55,645 nucleotides of DNA from Selenomonadales bacterium (GCA_029975165.1 JARKPR010000042.1:1-55645); one strand, 5' to 3'. Positions 7,143-15,924 are shown, numbered from the stretch's first letter. The notes: a model not told the origin generated them from the letters alone. Translations and numbers: made by a program.

Positions 7143-8693
7143 TCAATGTCCGCCCGCTTTTTTATAGACCGCCAGGCGGTCGAATTGGGCGATCTTGCTG
7201 TATCCGGCCAAAGGTTCGCCGCCTTTGGCGACGAAGAGGTAAACTTCCGGCTGCCCGGCGGTGCGGGCGGCGAATTCGGCTTTGCTCTCGGTGGGCATGG
7301 TGTGTTTGCCGGCCCAGACGCTTTGCGGCGCCTGGATGGTGTCGACAAGGCGGGTGATGCGGTGGCCGCTGTAGAAGACGGCCGAGGTCGGGTAATCGCC
7401 GATGGCGGCGACGGTGGCCCCCTGCGCCGGCAGCACGGCGGCGGCCGCTTTGGCGGACCGGGACGCGGCCAGCGGGACGAGGCCCTGGCCGATGAGCAGC
7501 AGGCTTACGGCGACGACGGCCGCGCCAACGGCCAGCGGCTGCAGGAAAGCTTCGCCCCGGTGGCCGAGCCAGACGACGATGACGGCGCCGATGGCGGCCG
7601 TGAGCTGGAGGGGCCACCATACCGCCGGCGGCAGCCAGTGGGCGCCGACGGCGAACAGGGCCAGGAGCGCGACCGCGGGCACGGTCAGCCACAGCAGCGG
7701 CGGGCGGCGGACGGTCTGCATTTCTTCAAGCTCCCGCGCCACGAGGATGGCGGCGGGAAAGAGGGCGGGAAAAACGTAGGTGGGGTATTTGGTGGCCATG
7801 AGGGTGTAGAAGATGATGAAGACGCCCAGCCAGACGGCCAGGAAGGCGAAGTGCGGCCGCCGCCGCCCCGCCGCCAGCGCGCGGAGGAGGACGCCGGTCC
7901 AGGGGAGCAGGCTGAGGGGGAAGAGAACGAGGTAGTAGTAGAAGACGTTGTCTTTGGGGTGCTCGGAGACGGTGGCGCGGAGGTAGTTGTGGAGGCCGAG
8001 GAAGGTGTCGACAAAGTCGCGGCCGTGGGCGGCGTACATGGCGAGGTACCACGGGGCGGCCACAGCCAGGAAGACGATGGTGCCGAGCAGGATGCGCAGC
8101 CGGGCGATGCGCTCCCACCGGCGGGTGACGGCGATGTAGGCGAGGACGACGAGGCCGGGCATGACGAGGCCGACCGGTCCTTTGGTGAGCACGGCCAGCC
8201 CGGCGGCGGCGTAGGCGAGGACGTACCACCCCCTCCCCCCCTCTTTCAAGCCGAGGTAGAGGGCGGCCAGGCTGACGCTGCCGAACAGGAAGAGGACGGC
8301 ATCGGTGATGATCATTCTGGCGAGCACCCAGTATTCTAGCGAGGTGCCGAGGACGACGGCGGCCAGCAGCCCGGCCGGACGGCTGCCGTAGATGCGGGCC
8401 GCGAACCAGGCGGTGAAGGCTACGCCGGCGGCGGCGAACAGGCCCGTCGGGAAGCGGGCGGCGAATTCGCCGACGCCGAAGGCCTTGTAGCTGGCGGCGA
8501 TGAGCCAGTAGATCATGGCCGGTTTGTCGTACCAGAACTGGCCGTAGATTTGGGGCGAAAGCCAGTCGCCGCTGAGGAGCATTTCTTTGGCGGTAAGGGC
8601 GTAGTTGGCTTCGACCGGGTCGGTGACGGGGATGAGGCCGTTCATCGGCAGGTAGACGGCCAAGGCGACAAGGAATACGATCAGTGGCAGCAT
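7143..8693 (-). CDS. ArnT-like (GT83/PMT superfamily) glycosyltransferase 1
   Basis: This 516-residue integral membrane protein has about a dozen hydrophobic segments. It resembles ArnT and related polyprenyl-phosphate-dependent transferases that add a sugar to lipid A or other envelope glycolipids at the outer face of the inner membrane. Family marks are the acidic motif in the first periplasmic loop (TDPVEANYALTAKEML), the YDKPAMIYWL segment, and VLTKGPVGLVMPG. The ATG at 8693 follows GGGGAGG. It sits 16 bases downstream of a close paralogue (8710-10242), and the two probably act on related acceptors or donors. The transferred sugar cannot be told from sequence. Confidence 0.85.
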   Translation of the reverse strand: MLPLIVFLVALAVYLPMNGLIPVTDPVEANYALTAKEMLLSGDWLSPQIYGQFWYDKPAMIYWLIAASYKAFGVGEFAARFPTGLFAAAGVAFTAWFAARIYGSRPAGLLAAVVLGTSLEYWVLARMIITDAVLFLFGSVSLAALYLGLKEGGRGWYVLAYAAAGLAVLTKGPVGLVMPGLVVLAYIAVTRRWERIARLRILLGTIVFLAVAAPWYLAMYAAHGRDFVDTFLGLHNYLRATVSEHPKDNVFYYYLVLFPLSLLPWTGVLLRALAAGRRRPHFAFLAVWLGVFIIFYTLMATKYPTYVFPALFPAAILVARELEEMQTVRRPPLLWLTVPAVALLALFAVGAHWLPPAVWWPLQLTAAIGAVIVVWLGHRGEAFLQPLAVGAAVVAVSLLLIGQGLVPLAASRSAKAAAAVLPAQGATVAAIGDYPTSAVFYSGHRITRLVDTIQAPQSVWAGKHTMPTESKAEFAARTAGQPEVYLFVAKGGEPLAGYSKIAQFDRLAVYKKAGGH

Positions 8694-8709
8694 TGTCCTC
8701 CCCTTTCTG

Positions 8710-10242
8710 TCACTGCTTCAGGAGGAGCATTTTTTCGTCGGCCGTGTCCAGCAACGTGAGCCGCTGCTTGCCGGCGGCGTCGAGGCCCTCGTATTCCGTT
8801 TTGCGGACGACGAAGTACGCTTTGCCGGGCGCGGACCAGTCGGCCGGTGTGAGCTCCCGGCCGTAGACACCGGCGTAGAACGCGAAGCCGGGGCGGAGGA
8901 ATTTAGCGACATATACCGGCGATTTGCCGTCGTAGCGGGCGGTGAAGGCCTGGGCGATGTCGCGGGAATGGAAGGCCGGAGCGGCCGGCGGGATAAGCAG
9001 CGACATGAGGACGACGACGAGCAGGGCCATGCCGGCCACGTTCAGCCATACCGCCTGGTCGATCTCGCGCCGGGCGACGCAGTACCAGGTGCCGATTATC
9101 ATGGCGGCGAGGACGGAGGCGGTGGCGTAGGCGCCCGGCAGGAGGGCGGGCATGGCTTCGCGGGCGCCGTAGATGGCGCCGACCGCGAACAGGCCGCCGA
9201 GCAGGGTGAGGAGCAGCGGCCAGGCAAAAGGCCGCGCCCCCCGCCGCCAGTCGCCGATGTGGGCGAAGTACCAGCCCACGACCATGGCGAGCGGCGGGTA
9301 CATGGGCAGAATGTAGGAGACGAGTTTTGTCCGGGAGACGGTAAAGAAGAGGAAGATGAAGGCCGCCCAGATGATGAGGAAGAGCAGCGGCCGCGCGTGC
9401 TGCGGGCGACAGTCGGTGATGGCGGTCCACACTGCCTGGACCATGACCGCTGTCCAGGGCAGGAAACCGACGATGAGGACGGGGATGAAGTAGGACCACA
9501 GCACCCCTTCGGGATGCTCGGGACTGGTGAAGCGGGTGATGTTGTGGAAGCCGAGGAAGGTGTCGATGAAGGCGTTGCCGTGGATAAGGTACATGGCGAC
9601 GTACCACGGCAGGGCGGTGAGGGCGAAGAGGACGATGCCGGCCGGGAGCTTCATTTCTTTCAGCAGGGAGAAGCTGCGGGTGAGCAGCATGTAGAGGAAG
9701 ACGATGGCGCCGGGGAAGAGGAGCCCCACCGGTCCTTTGGTGACGGTGGCCAGACCGGCGCAGATATAGAAGAGGTAGTAGCGTTTTTCGAGGAAGGCGA
9801 GCAGGGCTACCGTGAGGAAAAGGGTGAGGGTGATGTCGGTGACCGCCGCTTTGCCGAGGTAGAAATATTCGAGGCTGGTGATGAGGACGAGGGCGCCGGC
9901 AAAGCCGGCGCGGTCGCCGAACAGGCGCGAGGCGGAAAAGTAGACGTAGAGGGCGCCGCAGATGGCGAGCAGGGCCGAAGGCAGGCGGGCGGCGAATTCG
10001 CTGACGCCGAACAGGCTGAAGGCGGCGGTCACAAGCCAATAGTACATGGGGGGCTTGTCGTACCAGTATTCGCCGTAGATGCGCGGCGAGACGAAGTCGC
10101 CGAAGTTGAGCATTTCTTTGGCGGTTTCGGCGTAGACCGGCTCGTCGGGGTCGAGAAGCGGCACGCCGCCAAGGTTGAAGAACATGATGAAGGCTGCGAT
10201 GAGGATGATGAGTATGGTGGCGAGACCCGATCTTTCCGGCAT
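8710..10242 (-). CDS. ArnT-like (GT83/PMT superfamily) glycosyltransferase 2
   Basis: This 510-residue membrane protein is a paralogue of the gene at 7143-8693. It keeps the same order of motifs: LLDPDEPVYAETAKEML in the first loop, YWYDKPPMYYWL, and TVTKGPVGLLFPG. The acidic pair in the first loop is the expected catalytic site in PMT-fold enzymes. The ATG at 10242 follows GGGAGGT. Only two bases separate it from the stop of the epimerase gene, so the pair is coupled. Tandem duplication is likely. Confidence 0.85.
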   Translation of the reverse strand: MPERSGLATILIILIAAFIMFFNLGGVPLLDPDEPVYAETAKEMLNFGDFVSPRIYGEYWYDKPPMYYWLVTAAFSLFGVSEFAARLPSALLAICGALYVYFSASRLFGDRAGFAGALVLITSLEYFYLGKAAVTDITLTLFLTVALLAFLEKRYYLFYICAGLATVTKGPVGLLFPGAIVFLYMLLTRSFSLLKEMKLPAGIVLFALTALPWYVAMYLIHGNAFIDTFLGFHNITRFTSPEHPEGVLWSYFIPVLIVGFLPWTAVMVQAVWTAITDCRPQHARPLLFLIIWAAFIFLFFTVSRTKLVSYILPMYPPLAMVVGWYFAHIGDWRRGARPFAWPLLLTLLGGLFAVGAIYGAREAMPALLPGAYATASVLAAMIIGTWYCVARREIDQAVWLNVAGMALLVVVLMSLLIPPAAPAFHSRDIAQAFTARYDGKSPVYVAKFLRPGFAFYAGVYGRELTPADWSAPGKAYFVVRKTEYEGLDAAGKQRLTLLDTADEKMLLLKQ

Positions 10243-10244
10243 GT

Positions 10245-11186
10245 TTACCTCCCGTGGTTGATGATGGCGGAGCTGGCCGCCAGGGCGCGGTAGGTGGCCG
10301 CCAGGCCGGCGGCCAGCGGCGTGCGCGGCTGCCAGGACAGGGCTTTTACGGCGGCGCGGTTGTTGAGGCGGGAGCGGTAGATGTCCCCTTCCCGGGCCGG
10401 CAGGTGGCGCACGGCCGGTTCCCGCCCGGCCACTCCGGCCAGCAGGCCGGCCAGTTCGTTGACGCTGGTTTCCGTCCCGGTGCTGATATTATACACGGCA
10501 TTGGCAGCCGATGATACGCAGGCCCGCCAGTTGGCCTCGGCGACGTCGCCGGCGTAGATGAAGTCGCGGCTTTGGCCGCCGTCGCCGAAGATGTCGAGCG
10601 GCCGGCCGGCGGCGAGGCGTCGGGCGAAGATGCTGACGACCCCGCCTTCGCCGGCGTCGCCCTGGCGTTCGCCGTAGACGTTGGCGTAGCGGAGGATGAC
10701 GTATTCCAGGCCGAAGGTGTCGTGGTACAGGCGAAGGTAGTTTTCCGCCGTCATTTTGCTGAGCCCGTAGAAGGAGAAGGGCGCCAAGACCGCGTTTTCG
10801 GCGATGGGAACGGCGGCGGCGCTGCCGTAGACGGCGGCGGTGGAGGCGAAGACGACCCGTTTCACGCCGGTGCGCCGGCTGGCTTCGAGGACGTTGACGG
10901 TGCCGAGGACATTGACGGCGCAATCGTGGTCGGGCGCGGCCAGCGATTTGGGCACCGCGGTCTGGGCGGCGAGGTGGATGACGAAGTCGAACCGTTCGGC
11001 GGCGAACAGCGGCCCCAGGTCGTCCCGGGCGACGTCCAGCCGGTGCAGGCGGGCCGGGGGAGAGACGTTGGCGGCCAGGCCGGTGCTGAGGTCGTCGGCG
11101 ACAACGACGTCGCAGTCCTTGGCCAGCAGGTTGGCGACGATGTGGGAGCCGATGAAGCCGGCCCCGCCGGTGACAAGTATCTTCAC
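10245..11186 (-). CDS. NAD-dependent nucleotide-sugar epimerase/dehydratase
   Basis: This 313-residue short-chain dehydrogenase of the extended type resembles UDP-glucose 4-epimerases. The Rossmann motif GGAGFIGSH is at the N-terminus. It also has the catalytic Ser/Thr region ASTAAVYG, the YxxxK pair (YGLSKMTAE), and VYGERQGDAGEGGVVSIF, which is typical of GalE-like enzymes. The GTG at 11186 is preferred because AGGAGGG lies 5 bases upstream; an upstream in-frame TTG would put this ribosome site inside the gene. It probably supplies a sugar nucleotide for the two ArnT-like enzymes downstream. Confidence 0.85.
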   Translation of the reverse strand: MKILVTGGAGFIGSHIVANLLAKDCDVVVADDLSTGLAANVSPPARLHRLDVARDDLGPLFAAERFDFVIHLAAQTAVPKSLAAPDHDCAVNVLGTVNVLEASRRTGVKRVVFASTAAVYGSAAAVPIAENAVLAPFSFYGLSKMTAENYLRLYHDTFGLEYVILRYANVYGERQGDAGEGGVVSIFARRLAAGRPLDIFGDGGQSRDFIYAGDVAEANWRACVSSAANAVYNISTGTETSVNELAGLLAGVAGREPAVRHLPAREGDIYRSRLNNRAAVKALSWQPRTPLAAGLAATYRALAASSAIINHGR

Positions 11187-11238
11187 GCGAGCCCTCCTAT
11201 GCAAATGTGGTAACTAAATGTTAATTACTGCTAACCAA

Positions 11239-11419
11239 GGCCGTTCAGAAGTGCCCAGATGCAAGGCGCACCGGAGGACGACACCACCGTTTCCTCCGCG
11301 ACCAAGTATGTGTGCATGGTTTGCAGAGAGACCCGGTGTAACAGCATCGCGCGTACACGTCAGTACGCTGAGGATGGCGTCCGAGGAGCAACGCCGCAGA
11401 GGGGCGCTTATGGGCGGCC
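11239..11419. repeat. Structured dispersed repeat, copy 1
   Basis: This 181-base element is shared with 38325-38446. The left arm (from GGCCGTTCAGAAGTGCCCAG onward) and right arm (ending GGCGCTTATGGGCGGCC) are imperfect inverted repeats of each other. The inside holds a smaller hairpin, GCGTAC...GTACGC, that both copies keep. This copy is about 60 bases longer than copy 2 in its central part. The right end overlaps the last 12 bases of the flippase-like gene and supplies its final codons and TAA. Similar elements with a GATGCAAGGCGC arm are, to my recollection, scattered in other anaerobes; no function is known to me. Confidence 0.9.
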
Positions 11420-12406
11420 TGTTTTTTTCGGCTGGGCGAAGAGGAAATCGCGGCCGAACACTTTGATGGTATAGTAGAAGCCGATGGCGAACGGCAGGTA
11501 TTCGGCCATTATCCGCCAGGCGACGGCGAGGATGCCGACCGTCCCCGGCGGCAGCAGTCCGCCGAACAGGAGGACGAAGCCGCCTTCGGCGATGCCGGAG
11601 CCGCCCGGCGTGGGCGCGAAGTAAAGGAGGATGTTGAGGAAGATCATGCGGCCCATGACGAGGGGCCAGTCGACCGCGACCCCGAGGCCGAGGAAGAGCA
11701 TGGGAACAACGGCGTACAGGGCCAGGAGGCTGGCCGCGGATTCGGCGAACACCCTGAGCATGCTGAGAGGGGCGGCGAGGAGGAGAAAGACGGCGCCGCG
11801 GGTGTCGCGGTAGAGGTCGAAGATCCGTCGCCGGCGCTCCCGGCCGACGCGGCGGGTGAAGCGCCGCAGGATGCGCAGGGATACGGGCGATCGCAGGAAC
11901 CAGACGCCGGCCGCGCCGGCGAGGAGGATGGCGCCGCTGACGGCGACGAGCAGCTCAGGCGGCACCCAGGGCAGCAGGCCGGGGTCGTACGCGAAGACGA
12001 ACGGCAGGCATACGAACAGGAACATGATCGACATGAGGGTGCGGATGAGGACGACGACGGTGGCGATGCCGGTAGGCACGCCGGCGCGGCGCAGGAACAT
12101 GACTTGGGCCACCGCCCCGCCCGTGGCCCCGGGGGTGAGGAGGGCGGCGAAGTAGTTGCTGAATATAACCTGCACCGCCTGCCCCAAGGTTATCCGCTGG
12201 CCGGAGATGCGGACGAGATGGAGGAGCCTTGTTCCGTCGAAGTACATGCCGACGGCCAGGCAGACGGCCACGGCGGCCAGCGACCACGGTTTGAAGGCTC
12301 CCAGGCTGCCGAGGGTGCCGATGTCGACGGTGAAGTAGATGACGGCGGCGGAGATGCCGCCGACGAGCAGGATGAGCAGGGCGAGACGCTGATAGAACTT
12401 ATTCAT
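11408..12406 (-). CDS. Flippase-like membrane protein (LPG synthase TM region family, UPF0104)
   Basis: This 332-residue protein has about eight membrane segments and the family features NYFAALLTPGATGGAVAQV and FAPTPGGSGIAEGGF. It belongs to the superfamily containing the flippase part of MprF and related uncharacterised proteins, so a role in moving a lipid or glycolipid across the membrane is plausible. The ATG at 12406 overlaps the end of the upstream deacetylase gene by 8 bases. The gene's last codons (Gly-Arg-Pro-stop) are provided by the dispersed repeat at 11239-11419, so the C-terminus has been remodelled by the repeat. Confidence 0.8.
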   Translation of the reverse strand: MNKFYQRLALLILLVGGISAAVIYFTVDIGTLGSLGAFKPWSLAAVAVCLAVGMYFDGTRLLHLVRISGQRITLGQAVQVIFSNYFAALLTPGATGGAVAQVMFLRRAGVPTGIATVVVLIRTLMSIMFLFVCLPFVFAYDPGLLPWVPPELLVAVSGAILLAGAAGVWFLRSPVSLRILRRFTRRVGRERRRRIFDLYRDTRGAVFLLLAAPLSMLRVFAESAASLLALYAVVPMLFLGLGVAVDWPLVMGRMIFLNILLYFAPTPGGSGIAEGGFVLLFGGLLPPGTVGILAVAWRIMAEYLPFAIGFYYTIKVFGRDFLFAQPKKTGRP

Positions 12407-13253
12407 GGCCCAGTTCCCGGAAGGAGATGAGCTTGATGCCGCCCGCGGCAAGGCGGCGCATGGTTTCCCCGTCGGTCACGGCGGCCAGCTCGTCCTGCCA
12501 GTGATAGCCCCAGCCGTAGGCTGCGCCCATGGCCCGGTCGTCGTCGCCCGGATGGACCATGATCTCGCTGACCCCGTCCGGCAGGCGGTCGATGATGGCG
12601 CGGAGGTATTCGCCCCGCAGGTTGCCGCCGGCGAGCATGCCGAAAAAATGGTCCGGCACGGCGAGGCCCCGGCGTTGCGCCTTGCGGCGGGCGGCGGACG
12701 CCAGCGACGAGAGGCCGAAGCGGCCGAGGAAACGGCCGGCGGTACAGGGGTAGCCGCCGGTGAAGAAGCGCTGTTCGGCGGGGATGCGCAGGGCTTTGAC
12801 GCCGAACGCCGCGGCCAGGTCGAGGACTATTTCGACGATGCCCGGCAGGACGTGCAGGTGTTGGTGGCTGTCGAGGTGGGTTATTGCGATGCCGGCGGCA
12901 GCCACTTTGGCTATCTGGGCGGTCAGTTCGGCGCGTATTTCCGCCCTGCTGACCCGGCCGCGCAGGAAGCGGGCCAGGAAAGCGGGGTACTGGGCGGGGA
13001 AGCGGCCGTCGCTGCCGACGAGCGAGGGGACGACGGCGGGCTCGAGCACCGGCTTCTCCGCCACGAGGGTAAGGTGCACGCCGGCGCCGAGGCCCGGATG
13101 TTGGGCGGCCAGGGCGGCGGCTTCGGCGAAGGCGGCGCCGCCGGGCATGAGCGATGCGCTGGTGATGCAGCCGCCGGTGTGGCCGGCGATGACGGCCCGG
13201 TTGACGGCGGGGTGAAGGCCGAAGTCGTCGGCGTTGACGATTAGCATTTTCAT
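12399..13253 (-). CDS. YdjC/ChbG-family carbohydrate deacetylase
   Basis: This 284-residue enzyme has the family's metal site: NADDFG at the N-terminus and THLDSHQHLHVLP in the middle. Members remove acetyl groups from diacetylchitobiose or from hopanoid- and lipid-linked sugars. Here, next to ArnT-like transferases and a flippase-like protein, a lipid-linked sugar is a reasonable guess. The ATG at 13253 is chosen because AGGAAAGGG precedes it. The gene overlaps the flippase-like gene, so the two are translated together. Some ArnT pathways use a deformylase of another fold (ArnD); this is not that family. Confidence 0.82.
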   Translation of the reverse strand: MKMLIVNADDFGLHPAVNRAVIAGHTGGCITSASLMPGGAAFAEAAALAAQHPGLGAGVHLTLVAEKPVLEPAVVPSLVGSDGRFPAQYPAFLARFLRGRVSRAEIRAELTAQIAKVAAAGIAITHLDSHQHLHVLPGIVEIVLDLAAAFGVKALRIPAEQRFFTGGYPCTAGRFLGRFGLSSLASAARRKAQRRGLAVPDHFFGMLAGGNLRGEYLRAIIDRLPDGVSEIMVHPGDDDRAMGAAYGWGYHWQDELAAVTDGETMRRLAAGGIKLISFRELGHE

Positions 13254-13436
13254 GGACGGACCCTTTCCTGTCACATTGACGGTACTACTAGTGTATACCG
13301 GCGGGGCGATAATCTTCCCGGCCGGCTGAGAACCGGCTGCCGGCCGCCGCCGCTCTGCCCGAAATTTCCAGGTATTGCGGCAGTCGGCCGGTCCATACTA
13401 CATATAGTACCCAGCATATTACAAGGAGGTTTCTCT

Positions 13437-13799
13437 GTGGACAAGAAGAATCAACAGTCGAAATCCCAATACGGCACGCTGACTGCCACGCAGGATGCCA
13501 ACCAGGATTACACATCCTCCAGCAAAAGCGGCGCGAGCAGCAGCACGATGGGGTCGTCGAGCAGCGGCATGTCGGGCGGCTCCAGCGGCATGTCCAGCAG
13601 CACGGCGGGCTCCAGCGGCATGTCGGGCTCCAGCGGCATGTCCAGCAGCACGATGGGCTCCAGCGGCGCCAGCGGGGCCGGCACGCTGACCGCCCAGTAC
13701 GACGCCAACAACGATTACGGCGGCAAGGGCAACAAGCAGAGCGGCCAGACGGGGCAACAGAAGGTGAAAACTTCCGATAAGAACATCAACAGCAAATAG
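13437..13799 (+). CDS. Low-complexity Ser/Gly/Met repeat protein (120 aa)
   Basis: The start is GTG at 13437, with AAGGAGG upstream. The protein has three parts. An N-terminal block contains YGTLTATQDANQDY. The middle has about 60 residues of imperfect SSGMSG/SSSTMGSSG repeats with no charged residues after the first lysine. The C-terminal part repeats the first motif as GTLTAQYDANNDYGG and ends in a basic tail. There is no signal peptide or membrane segment. A strong terminator follows, so it is monocistronic. I do not recognise the family. The composition recalls disordered surface or spore-coat proteins, but that is only a guess. Confidence 0.75.
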   Translation: MDKKNQQSKSQYGTLTATQDANQDYTSSSKSGASSSTMGSSSSGMSGGSSGMSSSTAGSSGMSGSSGMSSSTMGSSGASGAGTLTAQYDANNDYGGKGNKQSGQTGQQKVKTSDKNINSK

Positions 13800-13810
13800 T
13801 AATCGCCGTT

Positions 13811-13840
13811 AAAAGGGAGCCTGCCGAAGGCTCCCTTTTT
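13811..13840 (+). terminator. Rho-independent terminator
   Basis: AAAAGGGAGCC and GGCTCCCTTTTT form a long stem with a 7-base loop and a T-run on the plus strand. It ends the Ser/Gly/Met protein gene. The A-rich left arm means it could also work for the convergent methyltransferase gene. Confidence 0.88.
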
Positions 13841-13869
13841 GTCGCCTCAATCGCCTGAACAGGTCTGCG

Positions 13870-15840
13870 CTAGCCTCTCCGCTTGAGCGGGCTGCGGCGG
13901 CGCGAGCGCCGGCCGGCGAGCCTCGCCTCGTATTCTTCGACCAGGCTGACTTCGGCGGGAGTAAGGTCGTAAACGCGGTAGACCATCTGGTTGAAAAGGT
14001 CTTCCATGGCGGCGATCCGCGCGCTGGCGCCGCTGTCGCCTTCCCGGCGGCGGCGGATGAGGGAGATCATTATCCTGACCAGCTCCGGCGCGCGGGCGTT
14101 GGCCTCGGGGTGAACCTTGACCGGCAGGAGCTCGAGGGTGTCGATGTCGGTCTGGGCCATCGACCGGCCGTATTCCATGGTGACGACGTGGTAATAAAAG
14201 GACAGCAGCCGGGAGTTGATGAGCATCAGCAGGTAGTCGAGCGTGACGGCGTCGGTGGTGGGAATGAAGCTGTGGAGGTTGTTGAGGTGATAGTAGCCGT
14301 TGTCGTCGATGCAGGCGGTAAGGGTATACCCGGTCTGGCGGATGAGGATTTTGCGGCGCCCGACGACGGCGGGGTCCCAGCCGCCTTTGTAGATGCGGGC
14401 CGGGTCGATGTTCAGCCAGTGCCCTTCATAGGATAGGCCGTAGCGCTCGACCTGGCCGCCGGAGACAAGCCCGCGCCGCCAGGTGGGCCCTTCGCAGGCG
14501 GTGGCTATTATGTCGCTCTGCTTGGAGAGGGAGCGGACGCCGGTATGGCCCGAGGAAAAATCCGCCAGATGGCCGTTGCTATTATCTATTTTATCAATGA
14601 GTTTTTTGACCGTCAAATCGGCAAACATCCGGAACCGCTGGTAAGGCAGGGTGGCGAAGTATTCCTGGGCATACGAGCAACCCGCCGCCCCGGTCTCGAG
14701 GTCGTCCTTGTTCCCGACGTGCCGGACGGCGATCATCTGGCGGCTGCGGGCGGCAGGGTCGCTTTCCCGCCGCAGTATGCAGATGGCCGACATGCCCACG
14801 GCGGCGTTCTTGAACACGGGCAGGGCGATGTGGACCATCATTTCGATGGCGGTGTGGTCCATGATATAGCGGCGAATTTTCGAGTAGTAGCGCCCGAGAA
14901 GAAAGCTGTCGGGGAGGATGAACCCCAGCCGGCCGCCTTCGGTGAGCATTTCGATACCCCGTTCAAGGAAGAGGACATAGTAGCTGAGCTTATACTCGGC
15001 CGAGGCGCTGAAAGCGGTGCGCAGGTAGGCTTCGTAGTCGCGGTCGAGGCGTTGGGCGCCCCGCAGGCCGAAGGAGAGGTACGGCGGGTTGCCGACGACG
15101 TAGTCGTAGCGGGCCGACCAGAAGGCCCGGTCGTCCCCGCCCCCCTGCTCGGGGCGGCGCAGGCTGTCGCAGACGAGGATATTGGGACGGAGGTCGGCAC
15201 TGGCCGCCGGACGCTTGAGGAGCAGGCCGGCGGCGGCGGTTTCGGCCGCCAGGGCGTCGATGTCGGCGCCCCAGAGGTTGTAGGTTATGATGTGGCGGTG
15301 GATGCCGTCGTCCGACCAGTCCTGGCCGGGGAAACGCGCCGCGAGGACGTCGCGGGCGGCGACATATTTGCCGTGGAGGAGGTCGTAGGCGCGAAGGAGA
15401 AAGTTGCCGCAGCCGCAAGCGGGGTCAAGGATTTTGACGTGCGGGGTGGCGGCGATGTCCGTCTTGTCGGCGGTGGCGGCGAGGATGAGGTCGACGACCT
15501 GGGGGGCGGTATAGAAAAGTCCCTGGGCGCGGCGGCCCAGGGCGAGCTTTTCGTAGAGTTCGCCGAGCAGCCAGGCGTTGCGGGGGAGGGTGCATAGCCA
15601 GCGGGCGATGATGGCGTGAATGCTGTCGGGCACCTCGGGCACGCTGCCGGTCGGGGCTTGCTGGACGGCGGCGGACAGCGACACGGCGCCGGTCGCCTGG
15701 GCGGCGACGGCGTCGGGGGTGAGGCCGCCGCGCAGCACGGCCACGAGCGCGGCCAGCAGACCGCGCTCGGCCTCGCAGCCCTGGGCGCCAAGCCATGTCT
15801 TCAGTTCCTGGCACTCCGCCAGAAAGTGTTTCCAGTTCAT
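13870..15840 (-). CDS. Orphan N6-adenine DNA methyltransferase with TaqI-like specificity domain
   Basis: This 656-residue protein has the methyltransferase motif I (DPACGCGNF, about 139-147) and the catalytic NPPY (251-254), giving a gamma-type adenine methyltransferase of the Eco57I/TaqI style. The C-terminal third (including WLNIDPARIYKGGWDPAVVG and NLHSFIPT) resembles the TaqI-like target-recognition domain. I see no nuclease motif (PD-ExK or HNH), and no restriction gene is next to it. It therefore looks like a solitary methyltransferase, although a type IIG enzyme that has lost its nuclease is also possible. The extreme C-terminus is strongly basic (RRSRRRSPLKRRG). Confidence 0.85.
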   Translation of the reverse strand: MNWKHFLAECQELKTWLGAQGCEAERGLLAALVAVLRGGLTPDAVAAQATGAVSLSAAVQQAPTGSVPEVPDSIHAIIARWLCTLPRNAWLLGELYEKLALGRRAQGLFYTAPQVVDLILAATADKTDIAATPHVKILDPACGCGNFLLRAYDLLHGKYVAARDVLAARFPGQDWSDDGIHRHIITYNLWGADIDALAAETAAAGLLLKRPAASADLRPNILVCDSLRRPEQGGGDDRAFWSARYDYVVGNPPYLSFGLRGAQRLDRDYEAYLRTAFSASAEYKLSYYVLFLERGIEMLTEGGRLGFILPDSFLLGRYYSKIRRYIMDHTAIEMMVHIALPVFKNAAVGMSAICILRRESDPAARSRQMIAVRHVGNKDDLETGAAGCSYAQEYFATLPYQRFRMFADLTVKKLIDKIDNSNGHLADFSSGHTGVRSLSKQSDIIATACEGPTWRRGLVSGGQVERYGLSYEGHWLNIDPARIYKGGWDPAVVGRRKILIRQTGYTLTACIDDNGYYHLNNLHSFIPTTDAVTLDYLLMLINSRLLSFYYHVVTMEYGRSMAQTDIDTLELLPVKVHPEANARAPELVRIMISLIRRRREGDSGASARIAAMEDLFNQMVYRVYDLTPAEVSLVEEYEARLAGRRSRRRSPLKRRG

Positions 15841-15924
15841 GCCGCCATTCCCCGTAGCCGATTTTCGTCCCGTAATTTATATATGTAGCTCGCCGTTGAC
15901 GTATAACATCCTGTACGCGGCGGG

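Noticed and set aside
7041-8339. Long plus-strand frame of 432 residues, rich in Gly, Asp and Glu
   Set aside because: It is the antisense shadow of the ArnT-like gene. Such Gly/Asp-rich frames arise opposite GC-rich genes throughout this window and lack ribosome sites.
8968-10293. Plus-strand frame of 441 residues opposite the second ArnT-like gene
   Set aside because: Same reason: a low-complexity acidic antisense frame with no family features.
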